Origin: Chloroflexota bacterium
GTDB taxonomy: Bacteria > Chloroflexota > Anaerolineae > Promineifilales > Promineifilaceae
Length of the DNA: 43,806 nt
Reading direction: 5' to 3'
Assembly: GCA_022616275.1 (NCBI GenBank)
Contig: JAKEFB010000279.1
Span: 1-43,806 of the forward strand
The notes under the pieces were generated by a model, which was not told the origin of the DNA, ran no database searches, and saw only the letters and a program-made list of their open reading frames with translations. A program made the position numbers and the translations under genes. This document shows positions 23,461-30,946 of the stretch, in pieces. Within the stretch, counting starts at the first letter, position 1. Every line of letters starts with the position of its first letter.

Positions 23461-26400
23461 ATGGAGCAGACCGAAACACAAACGATAGCGCCCGCCACCA
23501 CCGGGGAGCAAATTTATCGTATCGAGGTGGGGCCGGCCGCCGACCAGACAGACACCACCAACCACCCCCTCCTTCAAGCCGCCCATCAATTGGGCCTCAC
23601 CACCCTCACCCACTGCCACACCACCCGTCTCATCTTCCTCCAGGGCCACCTCACCCCAACCGAAGCCCACCGCCTGGCCCAGGAACTCCTGGCCGACCCC
23701 GTTACGGAGAGAGCGGAGATTGGAGATTGGAGATTCGCGAATCTCCAATCTCCAATCTCTAATCTCCAATCAGTTGAAGTTACCCTCCTTCCCGGCGTCA
23801 CCGACCCTCCGGCCGAAAACCTGGTCCGCGCCGCCCATCTGCTGGGCATGGCCGGCGTCCGGCGGGCGGCCACCGGGCAGCGCTACCTGCTGGCCGGCGA
23901 GCTGGACGAAGCCGGGCTGCACCGCCTGGCTACCGAGCTGCTGGCCAACCCTGTCATCCAGCGCTTTACCATCAATGAGCCGATTACCCCGCCCTTCTTC
24001 GCCTACCAGGAAGCCGACGGCCGGGTAGAAACTATCTCCCTGCGCGAAGCCGGGGACGAAGAGCTGCTGGCTATCAGCCGGGAGCGCCGGCTGGCCCTCA
24101 ACCTGGCCGAAATGCAGGCCATTCGCGACTATTACCGGGAGGAAGGGCGCGACCCTACCGACGTCGAGCTGGAGATGCTGGCCCAGACCTGGAGCGAGCA
24201 TTGTATCCACAAAACGTTCAGAGCGACCATTGAGTACACCGGCCCCGACGGCCGGACCGAAATCATCCCCGGCCTGCTCAAGACCACCATCCGCGCCGCC
24301 ACTGAAAAAGTCAACAAGCCCTGGGTCCGCTCCGCCTTCGTGGACAACGCCGGCATCGTCGCCTTCGACGACCACTTCGACCTGGCCTTCAAGGTCGAGA
24401 CCCACAACCACCCTTCGGCCCTGGAGCCGTTCGGCGGGGCCAACACCGGCGTTGGCGGCGTCGTCCGCGACGTACTAGGCGTCAGCGCCCGGCCGATTGC
24501 CAACACCGACGTCCTTTGCTTCGGCCCGCCCGACCCGCCCCCCGACGCCGTGCCGGCCGGCACGCTCCACCCCCGCCGCGTGGCCAGCGGCGTCGTCCAT
24601 GGCATCGAAGATTACGGCAACAAAATGGGCATCCCCACCGTCAATGGGGCCATCCTCTACCACCCCGGTTACACCGCCAATCCGCTGGTCTACTGCGGCT
24701 GCCTGGGCCTGTTGCCGCGCGGCGCCCACCGCACCCAGGCCCAGCCCGGCGACCTCATCGTGGCTATTGGCGGCCGCACCGGCCGGGACGGGCTGCGGGG
24801 GGCCACCTTTTCCAGCATGGAAATGGATACGACCACCGGCGAGATTGCCGGCACGGCCGTCCAAATTGGCCACCCCATCCAGGAAAAACAGGTGCTGGAA
24901 GTCGTCCTGCGCGCCCGCGACGAGCGGCTCTACAACGCCATCACCGATTGCGGCGCGGGTGGTTTCTCCTCGGCCGTCGGCGAAATGGGGGAAAAACTGG
25001 GTGCTCACGTCCAACTGCAAAACGCCCCCCTCAAATACCCCGGCCTGCGGCCGTGGGAAATCTGGCTCAGCGAGGCCCAGGAACGGATGATCCTGGCCGT
25101 GCCCCCTGACAACTGGCCCCGCTTGCAGCAACTCTGCACCGGCCAGGACGTCGAAGCCATCGTCCTTGGCCACTTCGAGTCCACCGGCCGGCTGCGCCTC
25201 TTCTACGGCGACCGCCTCGCCGGCGACCTGTCCATGCCCTTCCTCCACAACGGCCTCCCTCCCCGCCATCTGAAGGCGGTCTGGGGACAAGGAGAGGGGG
25301 AGACAAGGAGAGGGGGAGACAAGGAGAGGGGGAGACCAGGGGACATCCCCACACCTCCTCAGTCGTCAGTCCTTGGAGTTGGCGAGGCCAACTCTGCTCA
25401 TTCCTCACTACTGGCTTTGCTGGCTCACCCTAACATCTGCAGCAAGGAAGAAATCATCCGCCGCTACGACCACGAAGTCCAGGGCGGCGCGGCCGTCAAA
25501 CCCCTCGTCGGCGCCGCCAACCACGGCCCCAGCGATGCCACGGTGCTCGTTCCACTAGACACGTTATTAGAGATGAGAGATTGGAGACTTCGTCCTGAGA
25601 CTCAGTCCGAAGGATTAGAGATTAACCAATCTCCAATCTCTAATCTCCAATCTCCAAAAGGCGTTGCCCTCGCCGCCGGCCTCTGCCCCGCTTACGGCGA
25701 ACTCGACCCCTACGCCATGGCCTGGGCGGCCGTAGATGAAGCCATGCGCAACGCCGTCGCCGTGGGCGCCGACCCCGATCAGGTGGCCCTGCTGGACAAC
25801 TTCTGCTGGGGCAACCCCAACCTGCCAAACCGGCTGGGGGCGCTGGTCCGCTGCGCCCAGGGCTGCTACGACGCGGCCGTCGCCTACAATGCCCCCTTCA
25901 TCTCCGGCAAGGACAGCCTCAACAACGAATACACCGGGGCCGACGGCCAGAAACAGGCCATCCCCGGCACCCTGCTCATCTCCGCCCTGGCCATCGTCCC
26001 CCAGGTTGATCGAACCGTAACAATGGACCTCAAGCAGCCAGATAATATCCTTTATATCATCGGCGATACACGAGACGAACCAGGTGGAAACCTTTACAAC
26101 CCACAATCCAAAATCCAGACGAATGCTTCGCATTCGCATCTAAAATCCAAACTCCAAACTCCTCCCCAGCCGGTAGCCAACCCTTTGCACCGTCTTCGGG
26201 CACTGCACCGAGCCATCGCTGGCGGGCTGGTCCAGGCCTGCCACGACTGCTCCGAGGGTGGCCTGGCCGTGGCCGTGGCGGAGATGTGTCTGGCCGGCCG
26301 GCTGGGCGCCGAAGTCGAGCTGGCCGCCGTCCCAGGTGACCCGGCCGGCCTACCGGATGAGGTCCTCCTCTTCTCCGAATCACTGACCCGTTTCATCGTC

Positions 26401-27603
26401 GAGGTCCGGCCGGCAGACGCCGCCGCCTTTGAACAAACCCTGGCCGACGTCCCCCACGGCCGCTTCGGCCGGGTCACCGGCAGCGGCGAACTCCTCGTCC
26501 ACGGCCACACCGCCCCCATTATCCAGCTCACCGTCGCCGACCTGGAAACAGCCTGGCGCGGCCATCTTGGAGAAGGTGACAAGGAGACAAGGAGACAAGG
26601 AGACAAGGAGAGGGGAAGACAAGGGAACAAGGAAACTCCCCCTCTCCCCCTCTCCCCCTCTCCCCCTCTTCACAAACGCGTCCTCATCCTCCACGCCAAG
26701 GGCAGCAACCGCGACCGGGAAGCGGCCCTGGCCTGCCAACTGGCCGGCGGCGACTCCGAAATCGTCCACGTCAACCAACTGCTGGCCGGCGAGCGCCGCC
26801 TGGCCGACTACCATATGCTCGTCATCCCTGGTGGCTTCTCCTACGGCGACGACCTGGGGGCCGGCGTCCTCTGGGCGCTCGACCTGCGCCACCGCCTCGG
26901 CCGGGACATCCACGATTTCGTCACCAGCGGCCGCCCTGTCCTGGGCATCTGCAACGGCTTCCAGGCCCTCGTCAAGGCTGGCCTGTTGCCAGGCAGGGGA
27001 GACAAGGAGACAAGGAGACAAGGAGACAAGGAGACAAGGAGACAAGGAGACTGCTCCCCCTCTCTCCCCCTCTCCTCCTCAGCCCTCAGTCCTCAGTCCT
27101 CTATCACTTTAACTTATAACGCCTCGGCCCACTTTGAGTGCCGGTGGGTCTACCTCCAGCCTAATCCGAACAGCCCCTGTCTCTTCACCCGGGGGCTGGA
27201 CGAACCGATCTACTGCCCCGTCGCCCACGGGGAAGGCCGCCTGGCCGTCCACGACGAAGCCACCCTGGCCACCCTGCAAAGCCAAAACCTCATCGCCCTC
27301 TCCTACACCGACCCAATCTCCAATCTCCAATCTCCAATCCTTCGGACTGAGCACTTCGGCAGCCTCAGTGCAAGTTCTCAGGACGAAGTCTCCAATTTCC
27401 AATTACCAATTACCAATTACCCCTATAACCCCAACGGCTCGATATTAAATATCGCCGGCCTCTGCAACCCGGCCGGCAACGTCCTCGGCCTCATGCCCCA
27501 CCCCGAAGACCACGTCTTCCCCTGGCAGCACCCCCGCTGGCATCGCGGCGAACAGGGGATGGTCGGGCTGCGGCTGTTTGAAAATGGCATCAGGCAGGCC
27601 TGA
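23461..27603 (+). CDS. purL: Phosphoribosylformylglycinamidine synthase, PurS-PurL-PurQ fusion with seven repeat-derived insertions
   Basis: A 1380-residue enzyme that converts FGAR, glutamine and ATP to FGAM. The start is ATG 23461, with GGAGAG five bases upstream. Residues 1-~180 look like two PurS-like units (EQIYRIEVGPAAD and VEVTLLPGVTDPPAENLVRAAHLLG). The PurL part runs to about 1035 (LAQTWSEHCIHKTF, KVETHNHPSALEPFGGANTGVGG, DCGAGGFSSAVGEMG, CHDCSEGGLAVAVAEMC). PurQ occupies the rest: RVLILHAKGSNRDREAA, GGFSYGDDLGAG, GICNGFQALVKAG with the Cys nucleophile, and MPHPEDHVFPWQHP with His and Glu. Seven low-complexity segments interrupt it, at about residues 85-103, 608-655, 702-734, 877-902, 1038-1071, 1179-1214 and 1284-1321. 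They are encoded by the short repeats common between genes here. All keep the reading frame and lie between conserved blocks, so the enzyme is probably functional. Confidence 0.95.
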   Translation: MEQTETQTIAPATTGEQIYRIEVGPAADQTDTTNHPLLQAAHQLGLTTLTHCHTTRLIFLQGHLTPTEAHRLAQELLADPVTERAEIGDWRFANLQSPISNLQSVEVTLLPGVTDPPAENLVRAAHLLGMAGVRRAATGQRYLLAGELDEAGLHRLATELLANPVIQRFTINEPITPPFFAYQEADGRVETISLREAGDEELLAISRERRLALNLAEMQAIRDYYREEGRDPTDVELEMLAQTWSEHCIHKTFRATIEYTGPDGRTEIIPGLLKTTIRAATEKVNKPWVRSAFVDNAGIVAFDDHFDLAFKVETHNHPSALEPFGGANTGVGGVVRDVLGVSARPIANTDVLCFGPPDPPPDAVPAGTLHPRRVASGVVHGIEDYGNKMGIPTVNGAILYHPGYTANPLVYCGCLGLLPRGAHRTQAQPGDLIVAIGGRTGRDGLRGATFSSMEMDTTTGEIAGTAVQIGHPIQEKQVLEVVLRARDERLYNAITDCGAGGFSSAVGEMGEKLGAHVQLQNAPLKYPGLRPWEIWLSEAQERMILAVPPDNWPRLQQLCTGQDVEAIVLGHFESTGRLRLFYGDRLAGDLSMPFLHNGLPPRHLKAVWGQGEGETRRGGDKERGRPGDIPTPPQSSVLGVGEANSAHSSLLALLAHPNICSKEEIIRRYDHEVQGGAAVKPLVGAANHGPSDATVLVPLDTLLEMRDWRLRPETQSEGLEINQSPISNLQSPKGVALAAGLCPAYGELDPYAMAWAAVDEAMRNAVAVGADPDQVALLDNFCWGNPNLPNRLGALVRCAQGCYDAAVAYNAPFISGKDSLNNEYTGADGQKQAIPGTLLISALAIVPQVDRTVTMDLKQPDNILYIIGDTRDEPGGNLYNPQSKIQTNASHSHLKSKLQTPPQPVANPLHRLRALHRAIAGGLVQACHDCSEGGLAVAVAEMCLAGRLGAEVELAAVPGDPAGLPDEVLLFSESLTRFIVEVRPADAAAFEQTLADVPHGRFGRVTGSGELLVHGHTAPIIQLTVADLETAWRGHLGEGDKETRRQGDKERGRQGNKETPPLPLSPSPPLHKRVLILHAKGSNRDREAALACQLAGGDSEIVHVNQLLAGERRLADYHMLVIPGGFSYGDDLGAGVLWALDLRHRLGRDIHDFVTSGRPVLGICNGFQALVKAGLLPGRGDKETRRQGDKETRRQGDCSPSLPLSSSALSPQSSITLTYNASAHFECRWVYLQPNPNSPCLFTRGLDEPIYCPVAHGEGRLAVHDEATLATLQSQNLIALSYTDPISNLQSPILRTEHFGSLSASSQDEVSNFQLPITNYPYNPNGSILNIAGLCNPAGNVLGLMPHPEDHVFPWQHPRWHRGEQGMVGLRLFENGIRQA
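23713..23771 (+). repeat. purL insertion 1: GATTGGA palindrome
   Basis: A perfect 44-bp palindrome with no loop (arms 23716-23737 and 23738-23759; centre TTCG-CGAA), made of GATTGGA units. A further partial copy follows. It encodes EIGDWRFANLQSPISNLQS between the two PurS-like units. Confidence 0.9.
25283..25425 (+). repeat. purL insertion 2: GGGGGAGACAAGGAGA tandem repeat and hairpin
   Basis: About three copies of a 16-bp GA-rich unit, then CAGTCGTCAGTCC words and a hairpin GAGTTGGC-GAG-GCCAACTC near 25377-25395. It encodes GEGETRRGGDKERGRPGD and continues to about LLALLAHP before PurL homology resumes at NICSKEEII. Confidence 0.8.
25564..25661 (+). repeat. purL insertion 3: AGAGATTGGAGA arms around a CTTCGTCCTGAG core
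   Basis: GAGATGAGAGATTGGAGA on the left and CCAATCTCCAATCTCTAATC on the right are inverted around a core, CTTCGTCCTGAG to CTCAGTCCGAAGG. It encodes EMRDWRLRPETQSEGLEINQ and then SPISNLQSPKG. The core is the inverse of the ends of the core in insertion 7. Confidence 0.8.
26092..26166 (+). repeat. purL insertion 4: CAATCCAAAATCCA repeat with CGAATGC hairpin
   Basis: AATCCAAAATCCAGA, a hairpin CGAATGC-TTC-GCATTCG, then TAAAATCCAAACTCCAAACT. It encodes NPQSKIQTNASHSHLKSKLQ and a few more residues, just after the conserved GDTRDEPGGNLY. Confidence 0.75.
26573..26673 (+). repeat. purL insertion 5: GACAAGGAGA / CTCCCCCT repeat between PurL and PurQ
   Basis: Four copies of GACAAGGAGA-like units, then about four TCTCCCCC units as a loose inverted counterpart. 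It encodes EGDKETRRQGDKERGRQGNK and PPLPLSPSPPL and forms the linker between the synthase and glutaminase parts. Confidence 0.8.
26995..27108 (+). repeat. purL insertion 6: GACAAGGAGACAAGGAG repeat inside PurQ
   Basis: Six GACAAGGA copies, then CTCCCCCTCTCTCC, then CAGCCCTCAGTCCTCAGTCC. The last words are the same as in the spacer at 16503-16541. It encodes RGDKETRRQGDKETRRQGD and SPSLPLSSSALSPQSS, soon after the catalytic Cys loop. Confidence 0.8.
27310..27424 (+). repeat. purL insertion 7: CAATCTC repeat with CCTTCGGACTGAG core
   Basis: CCAATCTCCAATCTCCAATC, a core running CCTTCGGACTGAG to CTCAGGACGAAG with a GCACTTCGGCAGCCTCAGTG centre, then CAATTACCAATTACCAATTA. It encodes PISNLQSPILRTEHFGSLSA and onward to the conserved NPNGS of PurQ. 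Confidence 0.8.
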
Positions 27604-27639
27604 GCGCCGCCTGGCAAAGAAAGAGCGGCAAAAAAGCGT

Positions 27640-28596
27640 ATGTTGACTCAGGAAGAACTGTTACAGGCCATCCCCCAGGCCCTCGACTCGGTCGAGCTGC
27701 CCGGCTGGGGTGAAAAAATAGAAGGCAAGGTCCGCGACAGTTACCAGCGCGACGGCCGGCGCGTGCTCGTCACCACCGACCGCGTCTCGGCCTTTGACCG
27801 GGTGTTGGGCCTCATCCCCTACAAGGGCCAGGTCCTCAACCAGTTGAGCGCCTGGTGGTTCGAGCAAACGGCCGGCATCGCCGGCAACCATCTTATCAGT
27901 GTGCCCGACCCCAACGTGACCATCGCCCATGAGGCCCGATCGCTGCCAGTCGAGGTCATCGTGCGCGGCTACATCACCGGCGTCACCAAGACCTCGCTCT
28001 GGTATCTGTACGAGCAGGGCGACCGCCGGCCGTACGGCATTCCCCTGCCCGATGGCCTGCTCAAGAACGATCCCCTCCCCCGGCCGATCATCACCCCGAC
28101 CACCAAGGCTGAAAAAGGCGGCCACGACGAGCGGCTGACGCGGGAAGAGATTTTAGAGCGCGGCCTGGTCCCGGCCGCTCTGTGGGACGAAGTCGAGCAG
28201 GCCGCCCTGGCCGTCTTCGCCCGCGGCCAGGAAGTGGCCCGCCAGGCCGGCCTTATCCTGGTAGACACCAAGTACGAGTTTGGCCTGGTAGACGGCCGGC
28301 TGGTGCTCATTGACGAAGTCCACACCCCCGACTCCAGCCGCTACTGGGTGGCCGAAAGCTACCGGCCGGGCGGCGAGGAGCCGGAAAACTTCGACAAGGA
28401 ATTTCTACGCAAGTGGTTCGCCGCCCAGGGCTACCGGGGCGACGGCCCCCCGCCTACCATGCCGGCCGGCTTCGTGGCCCAGGTTGCCGCCCGCTACATC
28501 GCCGCCTACGAGCGCCTCACCGGCCGGCCTTTCCTCCCCGCCCCCTACCCGGCCGCCTCCCGCATCCTCACCAACTTGGCCCAGTATGAAATTTGA
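27640..28596 (+). CDS. purC: SAICAR synthase
   Basis: A 318-residue enzyme joining CAIR and aspartate with ATP to give SAICAR. Signatures: [88 protein letters not shown], and [13 protein letters not shown]. It has the longer form (about 300 residues) seen in yeast and many bacteria. It follows purL by 36 bp. The TGA stop (28594-28596) lies inside the first unit of the repeat cassette TTTGACGC (28592), so the cassette has set the end of this gene. Confidence 0.95.
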   Translation: MLTQEELLQAIPQALDSVELPGWGEKIEGKVRDSYQRDGRRVLVTTDRVSAFDRVLGLIPYKGQVLNQLSAWWFEQTAGIAGNHLISVPDPNVTIAHEARSLPVEVIVRGYITGVTKTSLWYLYEQGDRRPYGIPLPDGLLKNDPLPRPIITPTTKAEKGGHDERLTREEILERGLVPAALWDEVEQAALAVFARGQEVARQAGLILVDTKYEFGLVDGRLVLIDEVHTPDSSRYWVAESYRPGGEEPENFDKEFLRKWFAAQGYRGDGPPPTMPAGFVAQVAARYIAAYERLTGRPFLPAPYPAASRILTNLAQYEI

Positions 28597-28767
28597 CGCA
28601 AAGACGCAAAGGCGCAAAGTTTTATGAAATGACAGATCTTCGCTTGTTAGACCTGAAATTGGCCCTCGTCATCAACTTCGGCGCGCGTTACGTCAAACAC
28701 GGCATCCACCGCGTCGTCAATGGCCTATAAATAAAAATCCTTTGCGTCTTTGCGTCTTTGCGTCAAA
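28592..28767. mobile_element. Miniature cassette: 28-bp inverted short-repeat arms around a GxxExxY remnant
   Basis: The left arm, TTTGACGCAAAGACGCAAAG then GCGCAAAG (28592-28619), and the right arm, CTTTGCGTCTTTGCGTC then TTTGCGTCAAA (28740-28767), are inverted copies differing at one base. Between them lies a 33-residue C-terminal fragment of a GxxExxY protein. The whole unit is 176 bp and looks like a MITE-type derivative. Confidence 0.75.
28629..28730 (+). pseudogene. C-terminal remnant of a GxxExxY (PDDEXK_3) protein
   Basis: An ATG-initiated 33-codon frame: MTDLRLLDLKLALVINFGAR then YVKHGIHRVVNGL. GxxExxY proteins end with LLINFNV-x3-KDGI-RVVN, which this matches. The nuclease-like core and N-terminus are missing. 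It lies exactly inside the cassette arms. Confidence 0.7.
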
Positions 28768-28778
28768 AAAGAGTGATT

Positions 28779-29261
28779 ATGAAACCAATCATCCCAATTT
28801 TGATGGGTTCCCGCACTGACGTGGACCATGCCCAAAAGATTGCCAACGCGCTGACCGAACTGGGCATTGAGAGCGAGCTGCGTGTTGGTTCGGCCCACAA
28901 GACGCCGGCCCACGTGCTGGAGATGTTGCGCGCCTACGAAGCTGACCCCCGGCCGAAACTCTACATCACCATTGCCGGCCGCTCCAACGCCCTCAGCGGC
29001 TTTGTGGACGCCCAGGTGACGGCTCCGGTCATTGCCTGCCCGCCTATCTCCGGGAATTTCGGCGAGGTAGACATCTTCTCCTCGCTGCGCATGCCCGGCG
29101 GCGTCGCCCCGGCCGTCGTCCTCGATCCGGCTGGGGCCGCCCTGTTAGCCGCCAAAATCCTGGGCCTGGCCAACGAGGAGATCCGGCAGCGCGTCGCCAC
29201 CCGGCAAAAAGAAAACGTGGACAAAATCATAACCGACGACGCCGGACTGAAGCAGAGCTAG
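28779..29261 (+). CDS. purE: Class II AIR carboxylase (PurE)
   Basis: A 160-residue enzyme carboxylating AIR to CAIR. GSRTDVDHAQKIANAL opens the fold, and RVGSAHKTPAHVLEML carries the catalytic His. The next block, YITIAGRSNALSGFVDAQV and APVIACPP, with SSLRMPGG, matches the animal/Treponema-type (class II) enzyme rather than the bacterial class I GAGGAAHLPGM. Class II enzymes use CO2 directly and need no PurK; none is seen here. The ATG at 28779 is used because the family starts there. The TAG stop sits at the start of an AGCTAGAGCTAGAGG repeat. Confidence 0.9.
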   Translation: MKPIIPILMGSRTDVDHAQKIANALTELGIESELRVGSAHKTPAHVLEMLRAYEADPRPKLYITIAGRSNALSGFVDAQVTAPVIACPPISGNFGEVDIFSSLRMPGGVAPAVVLDPAGAALLAAKILGLANEEIRQRVATRQKENVDKIITDDAGLKQS

Positions 29262-29344
29262 AGCTAGAGGTAGAGGTAGAGGTAGAATGAGGAGATTAGA
29301 GATTGGAGATTGATTGGTCATATCCAAAATCCAATATCCCATGC
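29256..29344. repeat. AGAGGT and GATTAGAGATTGGAGATT repeats between purE and purF
   Basis: AGCTAGAGCTAGAGGTAGAG, more AGAGGT units, then GAGATTAGAGATTGGAGATT and ATCCAAAATCCAATATCC. The latter words equal those inserted in purL (insertions 1, 3, 4). The purE stop codon is part of the first unit. Confidence 0.7.
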
Positions 29345-29355
29345 GGGAGAATCCG

Positions 29356-30858
29356 ATGAACGATTATTTTGACGACAAACCCCACGACGAATGCGGCGTC
29401 TTTGGCATTTACGCCCCCGGCCGGGAAGTAGCCCGGCTGACCTTCTTCGGCCTCTACGCCCTGCAGCACCGTGGTCAGGAAAGCGCCGGCATTGCTAGCA
29501 GCGACGGCCAGATGGCTTATTCCCACAAAGGCATGGGGCTGGTCGCCCAGGTCTTCAACGAAGACAATCTCCGGCCGCTCCAGGGCCACCTGGCCATTGG
29601 CCACAACCGTTATTCCACCACCGGCTCCTCTCACCTGCGCAACGTCCAGCCCTATCTGATTGAGACGATCTACGGCCCCCTGGGCGTCTCCCACAACGGC
29701 AACCTGACCAACGCCCTTCACCTGCGCCACCAGTTGCTCAAGCGCGGCGTGGGCCTCTCCTCCACCAGCGACAGCGAGGTCATCACCCAGATCCTGGCCG
29801 CCCCGGCCGGCGTGTGGACTACCCCGGAACAGAACGGCCAGGAGAGCGACCGCTGGGTCGCCCGGCTCCAGGCCTTCATGCAGGTCGCCGAAGGCGCTTA
29901 CTCCCTGGCCATCCTCGCCCGCCACGCCATTTACGCCATCCGCGACCCGCTGGGGCTGCGGCCGCTCTGCCTGGGCCGGTTAGAAGGCGGTGGCTACGTC
30001 GTCGCCTCCGAATCGTGCGCCCTCCACACCGTCGGGGCCGACTACCTGCGCGAAGTCGAGCCAGGTGAGATCATCCGCCTGGACGAGGCCGGGCTGGCCT
30101 CTTTCACCGGCCGCCGTTCCGAACGGCGCGCCCTGTGCATCTTTGAATACGTCTACTTTGCCCGCCCCGACTCCCTCCTGGAGGGCCAGACCATCCACGG
30201 CGTCCGCCAGCGGCTGGGGCGGCAACTGGCCCGAGAGGCCCCGGCCGAGGCCGACATCGTCGTCGGCGTGCCCGACTCAGCCACCCCGGCCGCCATCGGC
30301 TACAGCCTGGAATCCGGCCTGCCCTTCACCGAGGGGCTGACGAAAAACCGCTACATCGGCCGGACCTTCATCCAGCCCGACGATCAGCTCCGCAAAGAAG
30401 GCGTGCGCATCAAGTACAACCCCCTCTCGGCCAACCTGCGCGGCAAGCGCGTCGTCCTGGTAGACGACTCCATCATCCGGGGCAACACGGCCGGCCCGCT
30501 AGTCCAACTGCTGCGCGAAGGGGGCGCGAGCGAAGTCCACGTCCGCGTCTCCTCCCCACCGGTCCGCCACCCCTGCTTCATGGGCGTAGACATGGCCACC
30601 TACCAACAGCTTATTGCCCACCGGCTGGACGTCGAAGGAATTCGCCAGCGTATCGGCGCCGAGAGCCTGGCCTACCTGAGCCTGCCGGGCATGGAGCAGG
30701 CCGTCCGCGAAGCCGTTGCCGAGGCTAATCACCCGGCCGGCAGCCCTGAAACTGGCCACTGCACCGCCTGCTTCTCCGGCCGCTACCCTATCACCATCCC
30801 TGACTGGCTCTTCAGCGACGAGCGCGACAAGCTGATTTTTGAGGATATGTGGGGCTGA
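29356..30858 (+). CDS. purF: Amidophosphoribosyltransferase
   Basis: A 500-residue enzyme for the first committed step, PRPP plus glutamine to phosphoribosylamine. The ATG at 29356 follows GGGAGA. A 12-residue propeptide (MNDYFDDKPHDE) precedes the nucleophile Cys13 (CGVFGIY), as in B. subtilis-type enzymes processed at that point. The glutaminase half has LQHRGQESAGIA, GHNRYSTTG and SHNGNL. The transferase half has VVLVDDSIIRGNT, the PRPP loop. Cysteines at CIFEYVYFARPDS, RHPCFMG and HCTACFSG match the 4Fe-4S ligands of the iron-sulfur form, which would make it oxygen sensitive. Confidence 0.96.
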   Translation: MNDYFDDKPHDECGVFGIYAPGREVARLTFFGLYALQHRGQESAGIASSDGQMAYSHKGMGLVAQVFNEDNLRPLQGHLAIGHNRYSTTGSSHLRNVQPYLIETIYGPLGVSHNGNLTNALHLRHQLLKRGVGLSSTSDSEVITQILAAPAGVWTTPEQNGQESDRWVARLQAFMQVAEGAYSLAILARHAIYAIRDPLGLRPLCLGRLEGGGYVVASESCALHTVGADYLREVEPGEIIRLDEAGLASFTGRRSERRALCIFEYVYFARPDSLLEGQTIHGVRQRLGRQLAREAPAEADIVVGVPDSATPAAIGYSLESGLPFTEGLTKNRYIGRTFIQPDDQLRKEGVRIKYNPLSANLRGKRVVLVDDSIIRGNTAGPLVQLLREGGASEVHVRVSSPPVRHPCFMGVDMATYQQLIAHRLDVEGIRQRIGAESLAYLSLPGMEQAVREAVAEANHPAGSPETGHCTACFSGRYPITIPDWLFSDERDKLIFEDMWG

Positions 30859-30860
30859 GC

Positions 30861-30933
30861 AAGGGGCAAGTAGGCAAGTGGGCGAGTATGTTAGCGGCAG
30901 TTACTCGCAAACTTGCAGACTTGCAAACTGCTG
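30861..30933. repeat. Inverted GCAAGT short-tandem-repeat hairpin between purF and purD
   Basis: GGGGCAAGTAGGCAAGTGGG with CGAGTA on the left faces TACTCGCAAACTTGCAGACT with TGCAAACTGC on the right, across about 12 bases. It has the same inverted plan as the other cassettes and no cargo. Confidence 0.7.
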
Positions 30934-30946
30934 AAGGAAACGCTTT

